From: Bryobacter sp.
Lineage (GTDB): Bacteria > Acidobacteriota > Terriglobia > Bryobacterales > Bryobacteraceae
Length of the DNA stretch: 64,000 nucleotides
NCBI GenBank assembly: GCA_022843605.1
Contig: JALHNI010000016.1
Span: 1 to 64,000, forward strand
Direction of reading: 5' to 3'
How positions within the stretch are numbered: the first letter of the stretch is position 1; every line of letters starts with the position of its first letter. Made by a program: the position numbers and the translations under genes. The notes under the pieces were generated by a model. It searched no databases. It was not told the origin of the DNA and worked only from the letters and a program-made list of their open reading frames with translations. This document shows, in pieces, positions 8,450 through 18,488 of the stretch.

Positions 8450-10015
8450 TCAGCGAGCCGGTTCGGACACTCGTAAGCGCTGGTCGACCTTCACGCCATT
8501 GAGGATCTGCCGCTGGCCGGACGGCCAAACGATGGTCACGCGCCGTGGCTCAGCCGAGGCGCCCAACCCAAAGTGGACCGCGTCGAGCACGGAAGAGGCA
8601 TAGCTGACGCTTGACATCAGCAACTGGTGCTGGCCATCCACTTCGACACGTGCACCGAGCCCCCGCACCAGGTCCAGTTGAAGCCAGTGGCCGGAGTTCT
8701 CGCTCACGTTGCGCCAGATTTCGACCTTGCCAGACAGCACGGTCACGACGGCATCCATCCGGCCGTCCTGATCGAGGTCGGCGAAAGCTGCGCCGCGGTG
8801 GGCGGCCAGAGTGCTCTGCAGACCGCTCTCGGGCACTTCGGCAAACTTGCCCTTGGTCTGGCGGAAAACCGCGTTCGCCTGTAGATAGGTGGCGGCTTCG
8901 AACTTCTCGACGAGGTCATTGACATGCGAGTTGGCAGTAAAGAGGTCCTTAGCACCGTCGTTATCAAAGTCGACGAAGCCAACGCCCCAGCCGCTGCGCG
9001 AATTGCTGAGCCGGGCCACCTGCGAAGCAAAAGTCTGGTCGCTGAAGCTGCCGCCGCCCTGGTTGCGGAAGACCGGGAACGTCTCGCCGTTGAGGGCAGT
9101 GAGGACGATGTCGGGCTTGCCGTCGTTGTCGTAATCGCGGAAGTCGGCCCCCATGCTGGCAATGGGCTTGCCATGGTCCAGCAAGGCGACGCCGGCCAGC
9201 AGCGCGACTTCTTCGAACTTGCCATTGCCAAGATTGCGGAAGAGGAAGTTGGGGAGATTGTCGTTGGTGACAAAGGCGTCCAGACGTCCATCGGCGTCGT
9301 AGTCGGCGAAGACGACCGCCATGCCCCTGCCTTTGTGGGCAGCGATGCCGGACTTGACGGAGACGTCTTCAAAGACCCCATTGCCCAGATTGCGGTAAAG
9401 CTGATTCGGGCGGGGTTCAAAGTATTTGGGGTGGCAGTAGATCCGCAGGTTGCGCGCAGCGTCGCCGCAAAAACGGTCCTGCATTTTGGTCCATTGGCCG
9501 TAGTTGGCGACGAGCAAATCGAGCCGGCCATCTCCGTCGTAGTCGAACCAGCCGCCGGCGACACTCCATTCGCTACTCTTGATGCCGCTTTTGGCGGTGA
9601 CATCGGCGAACTTACCGTTGCCCAGGTTGCGATAGAGGAGGTTGCGCTGGACACCGGCAACGAAGAGGTCTACGTGACCGTCGCCGTCGAAGTCGGCCGC
9701 GGCAGCGCCCATGGCGTAGCCTTCGCCTTGAAGGCCAGCGGACTCGGTGACATCGGTGAACTTCCAGTTGCCGTCATTGCGATAGAGGCGGTTCCAATCC
9801 TTGGGGCCTTCCTTCTTCAGTGCAGGCACGGTGGCGCCGTTCGCAAAGAAGAGATCAGGCCGGCCGTCGCCGTTGTAGTCAAAGATGGCGATGCCGCCCG
9901 GCATCGTCTCGATCATCTGCTTCTGCGGGGTGGCGTGGTTTTGGAGGACGAAGTCGACGCCACCCACGTTCTCAAAGCGGACCTGTGCGAGGGCCAGAAG
10001 GAACAGCAAGTTCAT
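8450..10015 (-). CDS. FG-GAP/VCBS repeat protein with ASPIC/UnbV C-terminal domain (CRTAC1-like)
   Basis: Repeated DxDxDGxxDL motifs; C-terminal GLGARVEVDGQHQLLMSSVSYASSVLDAVHFGLG..VTIVWPSGQRQ. Confidence 0.9.
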   Translation of the reverse strand: MNLLFLLALAQVRFENVGGVDFVLQNHATPQKQMIETMPGGIAIFDYNGDGRPDLFFANGATVPALKKEGPKDWNRLYRNDGNWKFTDVTESAGLQGEGYAMGAAAADFDGDGHVDLFVAGVQRNLLYRNLGNGKFADVTAKSGIKSSEWSVAGGWFDYDGDGRLDLLVANYGQWTKMQDRFCGDAARNLRIYCHPKYFEPRPNQLYRNLGNGVFEDVSVKSGIAAHKGRGMAVVFADYDADGRLDAFVTNDNLPNFLFRNLGNGKFEEVALLAGVALLDHGKPIASMGADFRDYDNDGKPDIVLTALNGETFPVFRNQGGGSFSDQTFASQVARLSNSRSGWGVGFVDFDNDGAKDLFTANSHVNDLVEKFEAATYLQANAVFRQTKGKFAEVPESGLQSTLAAHRGAAFADLDQDGRMDAVVTVLSGKVEIWRNVSENSGHWLQLDLVRGLGARVEVDGQHQLLMSSVSYASSVLDAVHFGLGASAEPRRVTIVWPSGQRQILNGVKVDQRLRVSEPAR

Positions 10016-11484
10016 GGCGGCGTGATCTTCACCTGTTCGTCGACGACACGTTCCTGCGCTTTGGTGCGAGCCTGGATCTGCTGGTACTTCGCCATGGCCG
10101 CCGCGGCGGCTTCGGTTTGTCCAGCCGCCTGATAGGCGCGCGCCAGTTGAAAGTGCAGGCTGCCATCGGCGTCGAGGGGGAGGGCGGCAGTGGCGTGAGG
10201 CAGGGCTTCGGCGGGTTGGCCGGCTTGGAGCAGAGCGCGGGCGAGGGCCGCACGGGCGGGCAGGAGGCGAGGGTCCTGGGCGGCGGCTTTCTTGAGGAAT
10301 GGCAGAGCTTGGTCGGGCTGTTGCTGGGCGAGGAATAGGTCGCCCTGCAGGAAGTTGAGGTCAGCCGTCGGGGACTTGGCGAGGAGCGGGTCGAGTTCCT
10401 TCTGAGCTTCGGCGTATTGCTTGGTTTGGAGGAGGGCGGCGATGAGTTCGCGGGCGAAGTCCGGTTGGCCGGGGGCAAGGCGAAGGGCTTCGCGCCAGGC
10501 TGCGGCCGCCTCGGCATGGCGGTTGGCATCCCGGTGAGCTTCCGCCTGAAAGCGATAGCCTTCGGCCGACTCGGGCAGTTGGCCGAGTCGGCCGAAGGCC
10601 TTGCGCGCTAATGCGTCGTAGGCGCGAACGCGCCAGTAGAAGGCGTCAGCGGTGCGGAGGGGGCGAGCCAAAGCCAGAGTCTGGGGGAAGTTGCCGGCAG
10701 TAAAAGCGCATTCGGGCGTCTTGGCTGCGGCGCAGTTGGGCTCGCCCAGTTTGACTTCGGCGACATCCTCGGAGAGTGCCCAGGACGGCTCACCCGTGCG
10801 CCGGTAGATGTCAGCGAGCGCCTGGTGAAGTCCACGCATGTTGGGCGACTTGGCGAGGGCCTGACGGTAGAAGAAGAAGGCGGCGCGATTCTGGCTGACT
10901 TTAGATCGGGATTCGGCGAGGAGGGCGAAGTGGGGTCCGCTTTCGGGAAAGAGTTTTTCGAGCTGCGTGAACTCGGCAAAGGCGAGTTCTTCGTAAGTGC
11001 GGCCGAGTTGGTACCAGACAGCGGGACGTTGTGGGTCGAGATTGGCGAGCGCTTCGAGGTGTGGGAGGGCCTCGGCGGGTTGATTGGTGAGGCCCGCGGC
11101 ATCGACCAGCATGAGACGGACTTCGACGTGGTTGGGGTCAGCGGCAGCGAACCGCTTGAGGGGGGCGAGGGCCTTGGCAGGTTGGTTGGTGCGCAGGTAG
11201 GAAGCGCCGAGGAAGAGGAAGGCCGGAGGGGGAGCGCCGAGCTTCACAGCGGATTCGAGGACGGGGATGGCTTTGGCGTCAGCGCCGGACATGTGGAGGG
11301 ACATGCCCTGATTGAGGAGGAGTCCCCCATTGCCGGGGACAGCTTTGGCCAAGTCGGCCCAGAGCAGAGCTGCATCAGCGAAGCGACCGGCTTCCATCAG
11401 ACTGCGGGCCTGGGCGGCCTTTTGCTCGAGGGGTTGCCCGGAAAGCAGGGCGGCGGCAATCGGGATGAGGCAAAGCAGACGCAT
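10012..11484 (-). CDS. TPR-repeat secreted protein
   Basis: Start taken at ATG 11484 (MRLLCLIPIAAALLSGQP); many TPR-like 34-residue units; 4-bp overlap with the FG-GAP gene. Confidence 0.82.
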   Translation of the reverse strand: MRLLCLIPIAAALLSGQPLEQKAAQARSLMEAGRFADAALLWADLAKAVPGNGGLLLNQGMSLHMSGADAKAIPVLESAVKLGAPPPAFLFLGASYLRTNQPAKALAPLKRFAAADPNHVEVRLMLVDAAGLTNQPAEALPHLEALANLDPQRPAVWYQLGRTYEELAFAEFTQLEKLFPESGPHFALLAESRSKVSQNRAAFFFYRQALAKSPNMRGLHQALADIYRRTGEPSWALSEDVAEVKLGEPNCAAAKTPECAFTAGNFPQTLALARPLRTADAFYWRVRAYDALARKAFGRLGQLPESAEGYRFQAEAHRDANRHAEAAAAWREALRLAPGQPDFARELIAALLQTKQYAEAQKELDPLLAKSPTADLNFLQGDLFLAQQQPDQALPFLKKAAAQDPRLLPARAALARALLQAGQPAEALPHATAALPLDADGSLHFQLARAYQAAGQTEAAAAAMAKYQQIQARTKAQERVVDEQVKITPP

Positions 11485-11520
11485 AAAAAAGCAGAAAGGC
11501 TCCGGCCGAAACCGGAGCCT
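11485..11520 (-). terminator. Rho-independent terminator of the TonB-dependent receptor at 11546
   Basis: On the minus strand AGGCTCCGG-TTTCGG-CCGGAGCCT followed by TTCTGCTTTTTT; perfect 9-bp stem. Confidence 0.8.
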
Positions 11521-11545
11521 CTCTATTACCTTAGCGAACACTTCC

Positions 11546-14500
11546 TTAGAACTGGAAGCGGAGGGCCAGGCGGAATTGCCGTTCGTCCACTGCGCTCAGG
11601 ACGCGGAGGAAGTTAGCGTTGGTGACGTCAGTTGAGGCAAAGCCTGTCGACAAGCGGCTATTGGTGAAGTTGAAGGCTTCACCTTTCAGGTTCATCGTGA
11701 GACGCTCGCCGATGTTGAAGTTCTTGCTCAGCGTAAGGTCGTTGCGGAAGATGCCAGGGTTGCGCATGCTGTTGCGGCCCATGGAACCGAAGCGGGGAGT
11801 ACCACCGACGACGTTGGCGAAGGCACTGGTGTCGTAGAAGGTGGTGCCAGGGCCGATGCCCTCAGGACGGCCGACATCGGCCTTCACCTGGTCAGCGGTC
11901 TGGATGTTGCCAGGCAGGTTGAGCGTACCGGCGGGAGCGCCCGGGGTGAACGGAGTGCCCGTGTAAGCCGACATGATGCCGGAGAACTGCCAGCCGCCGA
12001 TCACGGCGTTGGCCACTTTGCCATTGGCCCACTTCTGGCCCTTGCCGAGGGGCAATTCGTAGACGTAGCCCATCTGGAAGACGTGCGTGCGATCGTAGCC
12101 GGCCGGAGCGTAGTTGCGGCGGAAGGCCGGTCCCCAGTTGTAGCTCACACCCTGCCAACCTTCATCGTCGGCCATATTGAGGGCCTTGGACCAGGTGTAG
12201 GAGCCCTGCAGCGTCAAGCCCTTGGCCTGGCGGCGAACAGAGGTCTGAAGCGCATGGTAGTTCGCGCTGAGATAGCCATCCCACATCAGGGTGGAGATGT
12301 TGCGGCCGAACTGAGCCGAGTAAGGACGGCCGGCGTTGCCAGCTCCGAGAATCTGGCCGGAGTTGACGTCGCGGTCGCCCATGACGTTGGTGCTCTGCGT
12401 ACCGACGTAAGCAATGGAGGAGACGATGGAACCGGGAAGGCGGCGCTCCAGCGTGAAGTTCCAGCTCTGAATGTAGCCGCGGCTGATCTCGCCAGCGTAG
12501 GGGCTACGCATGTCGGCGGCAGCGGGGAGGGTGACGACGCCAGTGGAGAGGTCCGGGCCAACGACCGGCGGGATACCTTCCGCAAGCGAGCGGATTGAAA
12601 CGTTGTCGTTCGCTGACGGGAAGCTGAAGTTCACCGTGAGCGGGTAGAAGCCGCGCAGCGGACGCGACCAAGGCAGCGGGCTGAAGTTCATGCCGTAGCC
12701 GGTGCGGATCACGGTGCTCTCGTTCAAACGGTAGGCGAGGCCCAGGCGAGGAGCAATGTTGCGCTTGCTGACCGAGAAGCCATTCGAGCGCGGCACGTTG
12801 CCACGGCCACCGAGGTACACGAGGTTGGTGGAGGGATCGAGGCGTTCGATGCCCTTGCCGTTCGAGCGGCCCATCAGCGGGTAGTACTCGTAGCGCAGAC
12901 CCCAGCTAACCGTGAGCTTGCGGGTGGCCTGGAAGCGATCCTGTGCGTAGAAGCCGAACTGATACTCGCGACCGGTAGCGAGAATATTCTGAATGCTCTT
13001 CGAGATGTTGCTCGGCAGGCCCAGCAGGAAAGCCGCGTAGCTGTTGAAGTTGTTGAAGCTGCCATTGCCCGTAACACCGCCACCGAAGGTGAAGGCACCA
13101 CGCGGGCCGGCGCCGAGTTCCGGCTGCCAGTGATTCAGGCGGTGCAACACGCCGTCGAAACCGAAAGCCAAGTTATGCTTACCCTTCACCCAGCGCAGGT
13201 TCTGCGAGGTGGTGAAGCTCTCTTCGGTACGCTCGGCCGGCATCCATCCGGGAACGCCGAAGCCGTTGTAGGAATTAAAGGAGACGTTGGGGAAGCCGAG
13301 TTGGCGCGGATCGGGTCCGCCGATACCGGGAATTCCGAGGATGCTGGAGAAGTCCTTGCCGAAGTCCTGGCCCTTCACCAACTGATCCATGCGCTGATAA
13401 CCGACGACGCCGTCGATCAGCAGGTTTGCGCTCAACGTGAGCGTGTGACCCACGGACATGTTGCGCACCTTCGTGTCGCCCAAGCCAGGGTCAGCGCCGG
13501 GGGCCGGACCCACGCCGTCGCCGAAGATACCCGTACCGCCCGAGAGGGCGAACATCTGTCCGTAGCGGCCCCAGATGGTGTGGTTCTGGTTGCGCTGGTA
13601 GTTCAGCTTGACGTCGTTGTAGGCGCGATTAAACAGCGGGGTCGCCGCCGCCTGATAGTTATTGAGCTCGGCAGAGCCAAAATTGGGCGCCGGATAGTAG
13701 CTCTGAATCCGCTGGGCGATGGGGCTGATGCGGTTCGCCGGGATGATGTTGCCCGGGAAGACCGAGCGGCCCGTGCCCGTGAGCGGGTTACCGGTCGCCG
13801 GATCGTAAATCAGGGTGGCGACGTTCGAGAAGTTGCCGGCGCGGAGCGGCGCCGTGGGGACGTTGTAGAAGCCCACCTGGCCGATGCGCTGCTTCGTGTT
13901 GTCATAGCTGTAGAAGAAGAACAGCTTGTTCTTGACGATGGGGCCGCCGATGGTGCCGCCGAAGTTATTGAAGATGCTGACCGGCTTGGTGGTGGCGAAG
14001 AAGTTGCGGGCGCGCAGGTGCTGGTTATCGTGGAACCAGAAAGCGCTGCCGTGGAAGGTATTCGTACCGCTCTTGGTGACGACGGTGATCGCCGCGCCGC
14101 CCGCCATGCCTTGCTCGGCATCGCCGGAGGTGGTGGTGACGTTCACCGTTTCGATCATTTCGGAGGGCATCACGTAACCGGCGTGATGGGGCAACCAGAG
14201 GTTGACGCTGGACGCGCCGTCAATACGCGTGACGTTGTTGTTCGCGTTCGTGCCGTTGATGTTCGTGCGCAGCGAGCGCATCGGGGTGTCCGTGATGGAG
14301 TTCTGGAAGACGGCCGGAGTGGCGCCAGGAACGAGGTTGATCAGGCTCTGGTAATTGCGCAGGCCGGACAGGGGAATATTCTTCACCATGTCAGCGCGAA
14401 TTTCCGTGTGGGTGTCGGCCTTGTCAGCTTGGAGCTGAGCGACTTCCGCAGCAACGGTAACCGAATCAGTGACCGCACCGACTTCCATCCGGAAGTCCAG

Positions 14501-14824
14501 GCGGCTCACAGTGTTCACAGTCACGTTGAGATCAGTAACCGACTGCCCTTTAAAGCCAGCCAGCGCGGATTTGACATCGTATGCACCGGGCGGAACGTTG
14601 AGGATGGTGAAAGAACCATCCGAATCGGTGGTTGCCTCCATCACTAAGCCGGTGCCTTTGTTGGTGGCTGAAACCTTGGCGTTCGCCATGGGAGCGCCCG
14701 AGGAATCTTGAACCGTTCCGACGAGGGAACCATAGAGCGTTTGAGCCATGGACGCAGGCGCCATGACGAAAAGGAGGGCGAGCGTGGCCACTAAACGAAA
14801 ACAGACCGTCTCAAATTTCTTCAT
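11546..14824 (-). CDS. TonB-dependent receptor, Oar-like, carboxypeptidase-regulatory N-terminus
   Basis: GTVQDSSGAPMANAKVSATNKGTGLVMEATTDSDGSFTILNVPPGAYDV; plug region; C-terminal LRFQF. Confidence 0.92.
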   Translation of the reverse strand: MKKFETVCFRLVATLALLFVMAPASMAQTLYGSLVGTVQDSSGAPMANAKVSATNKGTGLVMEATTDSDGSFTILNVPPGAYDVKSALAGFKGQSVTDLNVTVNTVSRLDFRMEVGAVTDSVTVAAEVAQLQADKADTHTEIRADMVKNIPLSGLRNYQSLINLVPGATPAVFQNSITDTPMRSLRTNINGTNANNNVTRIDGASSVNLWLPHHAGYVMPSEMIETVNVTTTSGDAEQGMAGGAAITVVTKSGTNTFHGSAFWFHDNQHLRARNFFATTKPVSIFNNFGGTIGGPIVKNKLFFFYSYDNTKQRIGQVGFYNVPTAPLRAGNFSNVATLIYDPATGNPLTGTGRSVFPGNIIPANRISPIAQRIQSYYPAPNFGSAELNNYQAAATPLFNRAYNDVKLNYQRNQNHTIWGRYGQMFALSGGTGIFGDGVGPAPGADPGLGDTKVRNMSVGHTLTLSANLLIDGVVGYQRMDQLVKGQDFGKDFSSILGIPGIGGPDPRQLGFPNVSFNSYNGFGVPGWMPAERTEESFTTSQNLRWVKGKHNLAFGFDGVLHRLNHWQPELGAGPRGAFTFGGGVTGNGSFNNFNSYAAFLLGLPSNISKSIQNILATGREYQFGFYAQDRFQATRKLTVSWGLRYEYYPLMGRSNGKGIERLDPSTNLVYLGGRGNVPRSNGFSVSKRNIAPRLGLAYRLNESTVIRTGYGMNFSPLPWSRPLRGFYPLTVNFSFPSANDNVSIRSLAEGIPPVVGPDLSTGVVTLPAAADMRSPYAGEISRGYIQSWNFTLERRLPGSIVSSIAYVGTQSTNVMGDRDVNSGQILGAGNAGRPYSAQFGRNISTLMWDGYLSANYHALQTSVRRQAKGLTLQGSYTWSKALNMADDEGWQGVSYNWGPAFRRNYAPAGYDRTHVFQMGYVYELPLGKGQKWANGKVANAVIGGWQFSGIMSAYTGTPFTPGAPAGTLNLPGNIQTADQVKADVGRPEGIGPGTTFYDTSAFANVVGGTPRFGSMGRNSMRNPGIFRNDLTLSKNFNIGERLTMNLKGEAFNFTNSRLSTGFASTDVTNANFLRVLSAVDERQFRLALRFQF

Positions 14825-14861
14825 TCTTTCCCCTAACAGAAAACACGAAAACTTTATATAA

Positions 14862-14890
14862 AGCTAGCGCTCACGTTTGCGGGTTGTCAA
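14862..14890 (-). promoter_or_regulatory. Candidate sigma-70 promoter for the receptor at 11546
   Basis: Minus strand TTGACA-N18-TAGCTT upstream of the ATG. Confidence 0.4.
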
Positions 14891-15031
14891 TGAGGAATGA
14901 GAAGACACCGCCCCCAAGGAGGTGAAAATGGTGAAAATATCTACATATTTTGCCCAATATCCGAGAAACGGAAGAAAATATGCTTTATCACATACTCTTG
15001 GAAATGTGAAGTACCTAATTTCAACTATATT

Positions 15032-18000
15032 TCAGAACTCGAACCTGCCCACGATCACGTGGTGCATCCGAGCGGTGCCGATATCGGAGAAGCTGCCACG
15101 CCCAATGCCATTGAACCGCCCAAAGGCGGCGATGCTTTGCAGGTTGTAGCTGCCACCGGGGTCGGCGAGTTGGGGCTGCTTGGTGGGGTTGTTGCAGTCC
15201 CAGCGCACAGTGAAGCGGTAGCGCTCTTTGATGGCAATTGTCTTTGAGAGCGAAAGCTGGGTCCATTGCAGGCCCGGGCTTTCGATGACGTTGCGGCCGA
15301 GCGTGCCGGCAGTGAAGGGTGCCGGATAGGCGAAGGCCGAGGTGTTGAGGTAGGAATTCTGCGCGGCGAGGGGGAAACGATTCCCAACGGTGTAGTTGTC
15401 TACCACCATCTGCTCCGCCGGCTGGACGGCGTTGGGTCGCACCATGCCGGGAAGATAGCGATTGGGGCTGCCGGCCGCCGTGATCAGCATGGGCGGACCG
15501 CTTTGGAAGGTCTGGGTCCAGGCGAAGTCCCAGTTGCCGAGGAAGTAGTTCTTCACGCCGCCACCGTTCATCCACCGGCGGCTTTTGCCGAAGGGCAGTT
15601 CGTAGGTCATCACGCTGACGAAGCGGTGGCGAATGTCATAGCTGGCGCGGCCTTTTTCCAGCCGGCGGTTGTAGAAGGTGATGCCGGAACGGCCGCCATC
15701 GTCGTCGCCGTCGTTGAGCGTTTTGCCAAGTTGATAGAAGGCGTTAAGCGTCATGCCTTGGGCATAGCGGCGCTCAATCCGGAAGGTGCTCGAGTGGTGG
15801 TTGTTGTGCCCGTAGTTTGAAAAGTGTTGGATCGCGCCGAACTGAGGATAGGGCTTGAAGTTCTGAGTGGCGTTGAAGATAGCGTTCAACTGAGCCGGGT
15901 CAGTCGAAACGTCGAGCGGCACGACATTCATGTCCCAGTTGTTTAGCAACCCGACGCCCTGAGAGCCCTGATAGAGGGTCTCGGCCACCCAGTTCTTCGT
16001 CAACTGAAACTGGAATCCGCCGGACCACATCGAGACATAGGGCATGCGCATGTTGGGATCGAACCAGGAGGCATTGCGCCCGCCGAAGTTGGTCCCCTGA
16101 AAGGGGACGGAACCGTCGGGCGCGACCGGAAACGAGAAGTTCCCCGGCCCCTGCGACAAAAGGAATGCGTGCCGCGGATCGCCCGGCACCGGCTGTACGT
16201 TAGCCGTAGCAATGTACTCTTCGAAGTTCTGACCCGCAGTGTTGGTCATCAGGTCGACCGTATACATGCCGAAGCTCGAACGGAAAACGGCACGCGGGTG
16301 GAAGTTCCAAGCGAGACCGAGCCGGGGCTGAAAGTTATTCAGGTCGCGCTTGGCCAGGTTGCCCTTGCCATGCAGAATCGCGCCGCGGCGCCCGGTGAGC
16401 GGATCCGTCGCGTTGGGGTCAAACTGAGACTGCTGGCCATACTTCGTCGAGAACGGCGACTCATAGCTCCACCGCAGGCCCATTTCTACCGTCACATTAC
16501 GAATCGGACGCCAAGTGGATTGCGCATACCAGGCGTGGGACCACCAGCGTGGCAGCCAAGTGGCCCGATTCTGCTGAAAGATGCCCTGGCCGACAGTGCC
16601 CAGCAGGAAGCTGGCAAAGGCGTTACCCGTATTGGGCGTGAACGGCAACTCGGTACCGGCCATCCGATACTGGCCGGAGGGAAGGGTCGCCTGCAGCGAG
16701 TTGTACCGAATCCGCATCATCTCGTAGCCAAACTTGAGCGTGTGCTTGCCGGCAATCTTGGTGAAATTTTCCTGGAAAGTGATGTCCTCGGCGACGTCCT
16801 TTGAGCGGCCTCCCGGTCCAAGTCCGTAGAACCGGCCTCCACCCGAGTTCTGGAACTCAGGGAACGTGTCCGCAGAGACGCCGGGGATGCCCAGTTGCTT
16901 CGCCCAGTCGCCGCCGAAGGTTTCCGGTACTGCAGAGTTAACGCGGCGATTAAAGCCGAGACGCATTTCGTTGATGGTCGTCGGGCTCAGAGTCATCGTA
17001 TCGGAAATAACGATGTTGCTCTGGTCAAGCGGCTTCACGTAGACATTGCCATAAGTGACAGCGGACAACTCGCGGACGGGCCTCTCTTCGCTGCGATGAC
17101 GGACCAGCGAGTACCGTCCGAAGATCTTGTGGTTCGTGGTGAACTGGTGGTCCACCTTGGCGTCGTAGCGGCTGAAGTCGTAAGCGCCGCCGGCGTTGTA
17201 AGTAAGATTGTTTACCGGTCCTGTCGGCTGAATGGTGCCCGCATCGGATTGTGGTAACCATGGCTTCAGGTCAATTACTTTGCGCGCCACCGGATCAATC
17301 AACGACGCCGGTATCTGGTTATTCGGAAACGGCTGCCGCGTCCAGGTAGTTCCATTCTGCGTTGTCGTAAATGGGTTATAAATTGGCAGGCCCCGGCCGC
17401 CGAAGGAGAAGTTACCCGCGAGCATCTCTGGATTTGGCACTGTAACGATCACCGTCTCGCTCAGCTTTTCGTAGTGTTGCTGGAAGCCGAGAAAGAAGAA
17501 TGTCTTGTCCTTCACGATCGGGCCTGAACCCGTCGCACCCCACTCGTGATAGGCAAACGCACCGGTGCGCGGCAACTGCTCCAGAAAGGCTCGATGAATG
17601 AGCTTGCCGTTCGTGTAGCGATCCTCCAAGGTGGCGTGGAACTGATTCGTGCCGCCCTTAAAGACCAAGCTCAATTGCCCGCCCGCCGAGTGGCCGAACT
17701 CGGCCGGTGAGCCGGTGGTCCACATTTTGAACTCCTGCACCGAATCGAGCGACGCAATCATGGTTCGTTGATAGTCGCCTAACTGGCCAACGGCAGGCTC
17801 CTTGCCGCTGACGCCATCCATGGAATAGCCGATCGCCCTTTGGCGCTGACCCACGGCGTGCTGGCCGTTGATGTTCGTCATGCCGGGCATATACAGCAAC
17901 ACGCGGTGGACAAATTTCTGCATCACGGGCAGTTTCTCCACCACTTCGCCGTCCAGGACTTGTCCGGAACTGGCCGACTCCGTCTCCAGCAGTGGCGGGG

Positions 18001-18352
18001 TGGCATCCACCTTCACGCTTTCCGTAACGTTACCCACTTCAAGCCGAACGTCAATGCGTGGCGATTCGCTGATGCGCAGAATCAGGCCGCTCTGGACGAA
18101 GCGTTTGAATCCTTGGCCCTCCACCGTCAGGTCATAGCTACCGGAGGGCAGGTTGGGGACAAAGTAGGAACCGTCAGCATTCGTCTGACTTTCATACAGA
18201 AACTGCGTGCCGAGGTTACGAACCGAAATCTTGGCACCTGGAATAACAGCGCCGCTGGTGTCGGTAACGGTTCCGACCAAAGACGCGGCGCCCGTCGATT
18301 GGGCGCACAACACAGCAGCCGACAAGAGCATTGTCGAGACAAAACGAAACAT
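15032..18352 (-). CDS. TonB-dependent receptor, Oar-like
   Basis: Start taken at ATG 18352 (MFRFVSTMLLSAAVLCAQ); GTVTDTSGAVIPGAKISVRN..; C-terminal VIVGRFEF. Confidence 0.92.
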   Translation of the reverse strand: MFRFVSTMLLSAAVLCAQSTGAASLVGTVTDTSGAVIPGAKISVRNLGTQFLYESQTNADGSYFVPNLPSGSYDLTVEGQGFKRFVQSGLILRISESPRIDVRLEVGNVTESVKVDATPPLLETESASSGQVLDGEVVEKLPVMQKFVHRVLLYMPGMTNINGQHAVGQRQRAIGYSMDGVSGKEPAVGQLGDYQRTMIASLDSVQEFKMWTTGSPAEFGHSAGGQLSLVFKGGTNQFHATLEDRYTNGKLIHRAFLEQLPRTGAFAYHEWGATGSGPIVKDKTFFFLGFQQHYEKLSETVIVTVPNPEMLAGNFSFGGRGLPIYNPFTTTQNGTTWTRQPFPNNQIPASLIDPVARKVIDLKPWLPQSDAGTIQPTGPVNNLTYNAGGAYDFSRYDAKVDHQFTTNHKIFGRYSLVRHRSEERPVRELSAVTYGNVYVKPLDQSNIVISDTMTLSPTTINEMRLGFNRRVNSAVPETFGGDWAKQLGIPGVSADTFPEFQNSGGGRFYGLGPGGRSKDVAEDITFQENFTKIAGKHTLKFGYEMMRIRYNSLQATLPSGQYRMAGTELPFTPNTGNAFASFLLGTVGQGIFQQNRATWLPRWWSHAWYAQSTWRPIRNVTVEMGLRWSYESPFSTKYGQQSQFDPNATDPLTGRRGAILHGKGNLAKRDLNNFQPRLGLAWNFHPRAVFRSSFGMYTVDLMTNTAGQNFEEYIATANVQPVPGDPRHAFLLSQGPGNFSFPVAPDGSVPFQGTNFGGRNASWFDPNMRMPYVSMWSGGFQFQLTKNWVAETLYQGSQGVGLLNNWDMNVVPLDVSTDPAQLNAIFNATQNFKPYPQFGAIQHFSNYGHNNHHSSTFRIERRYAQGMTLNAFYQLGKTLNDGDDDGGRSGITFYNRRLEKGRASYDIRHRFVSVMTYELPFGKSRRWMNGGGVKNYFLGNWDFAWTQTFQSGPPMLITAAGSPNRYLPGMVRPNAVQPAEQMVVDNYTVGNRFPLAAQNSYLNTSAFAYPAPFTAGTLGRNVIESPGLQWTQLSLSKTIAIKERYRFTVRWDCNNPTKQPQLADPGGSYNLQSIAAFGRFNGIGRGSFSDIGTARMHHVIVGRFEF

Positions 18353-18384
18353 AGTGGTGACTCCCGGGAGTAAATGCTCGGGGA

Positions 18385-18413
18385 AGCCTATCAAGGGATG
18401 GGGGTATTGTCAA
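18385..18413 (-). promoter_or_regulatory. Candidate sigma-70 promoter for the receptor at 15032
   Basis: Minus strand TTGACA-N17-TAGGCT upstream of ATG 18352. Confidence 0.4.
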
Positions 18414-18488
18414 ACTCCAGATTCATTAACAAAATGTTATGTTCCGGATGCAAACGTGGTCAAACGAGTAAACAGTCCAAAAGCTGAT

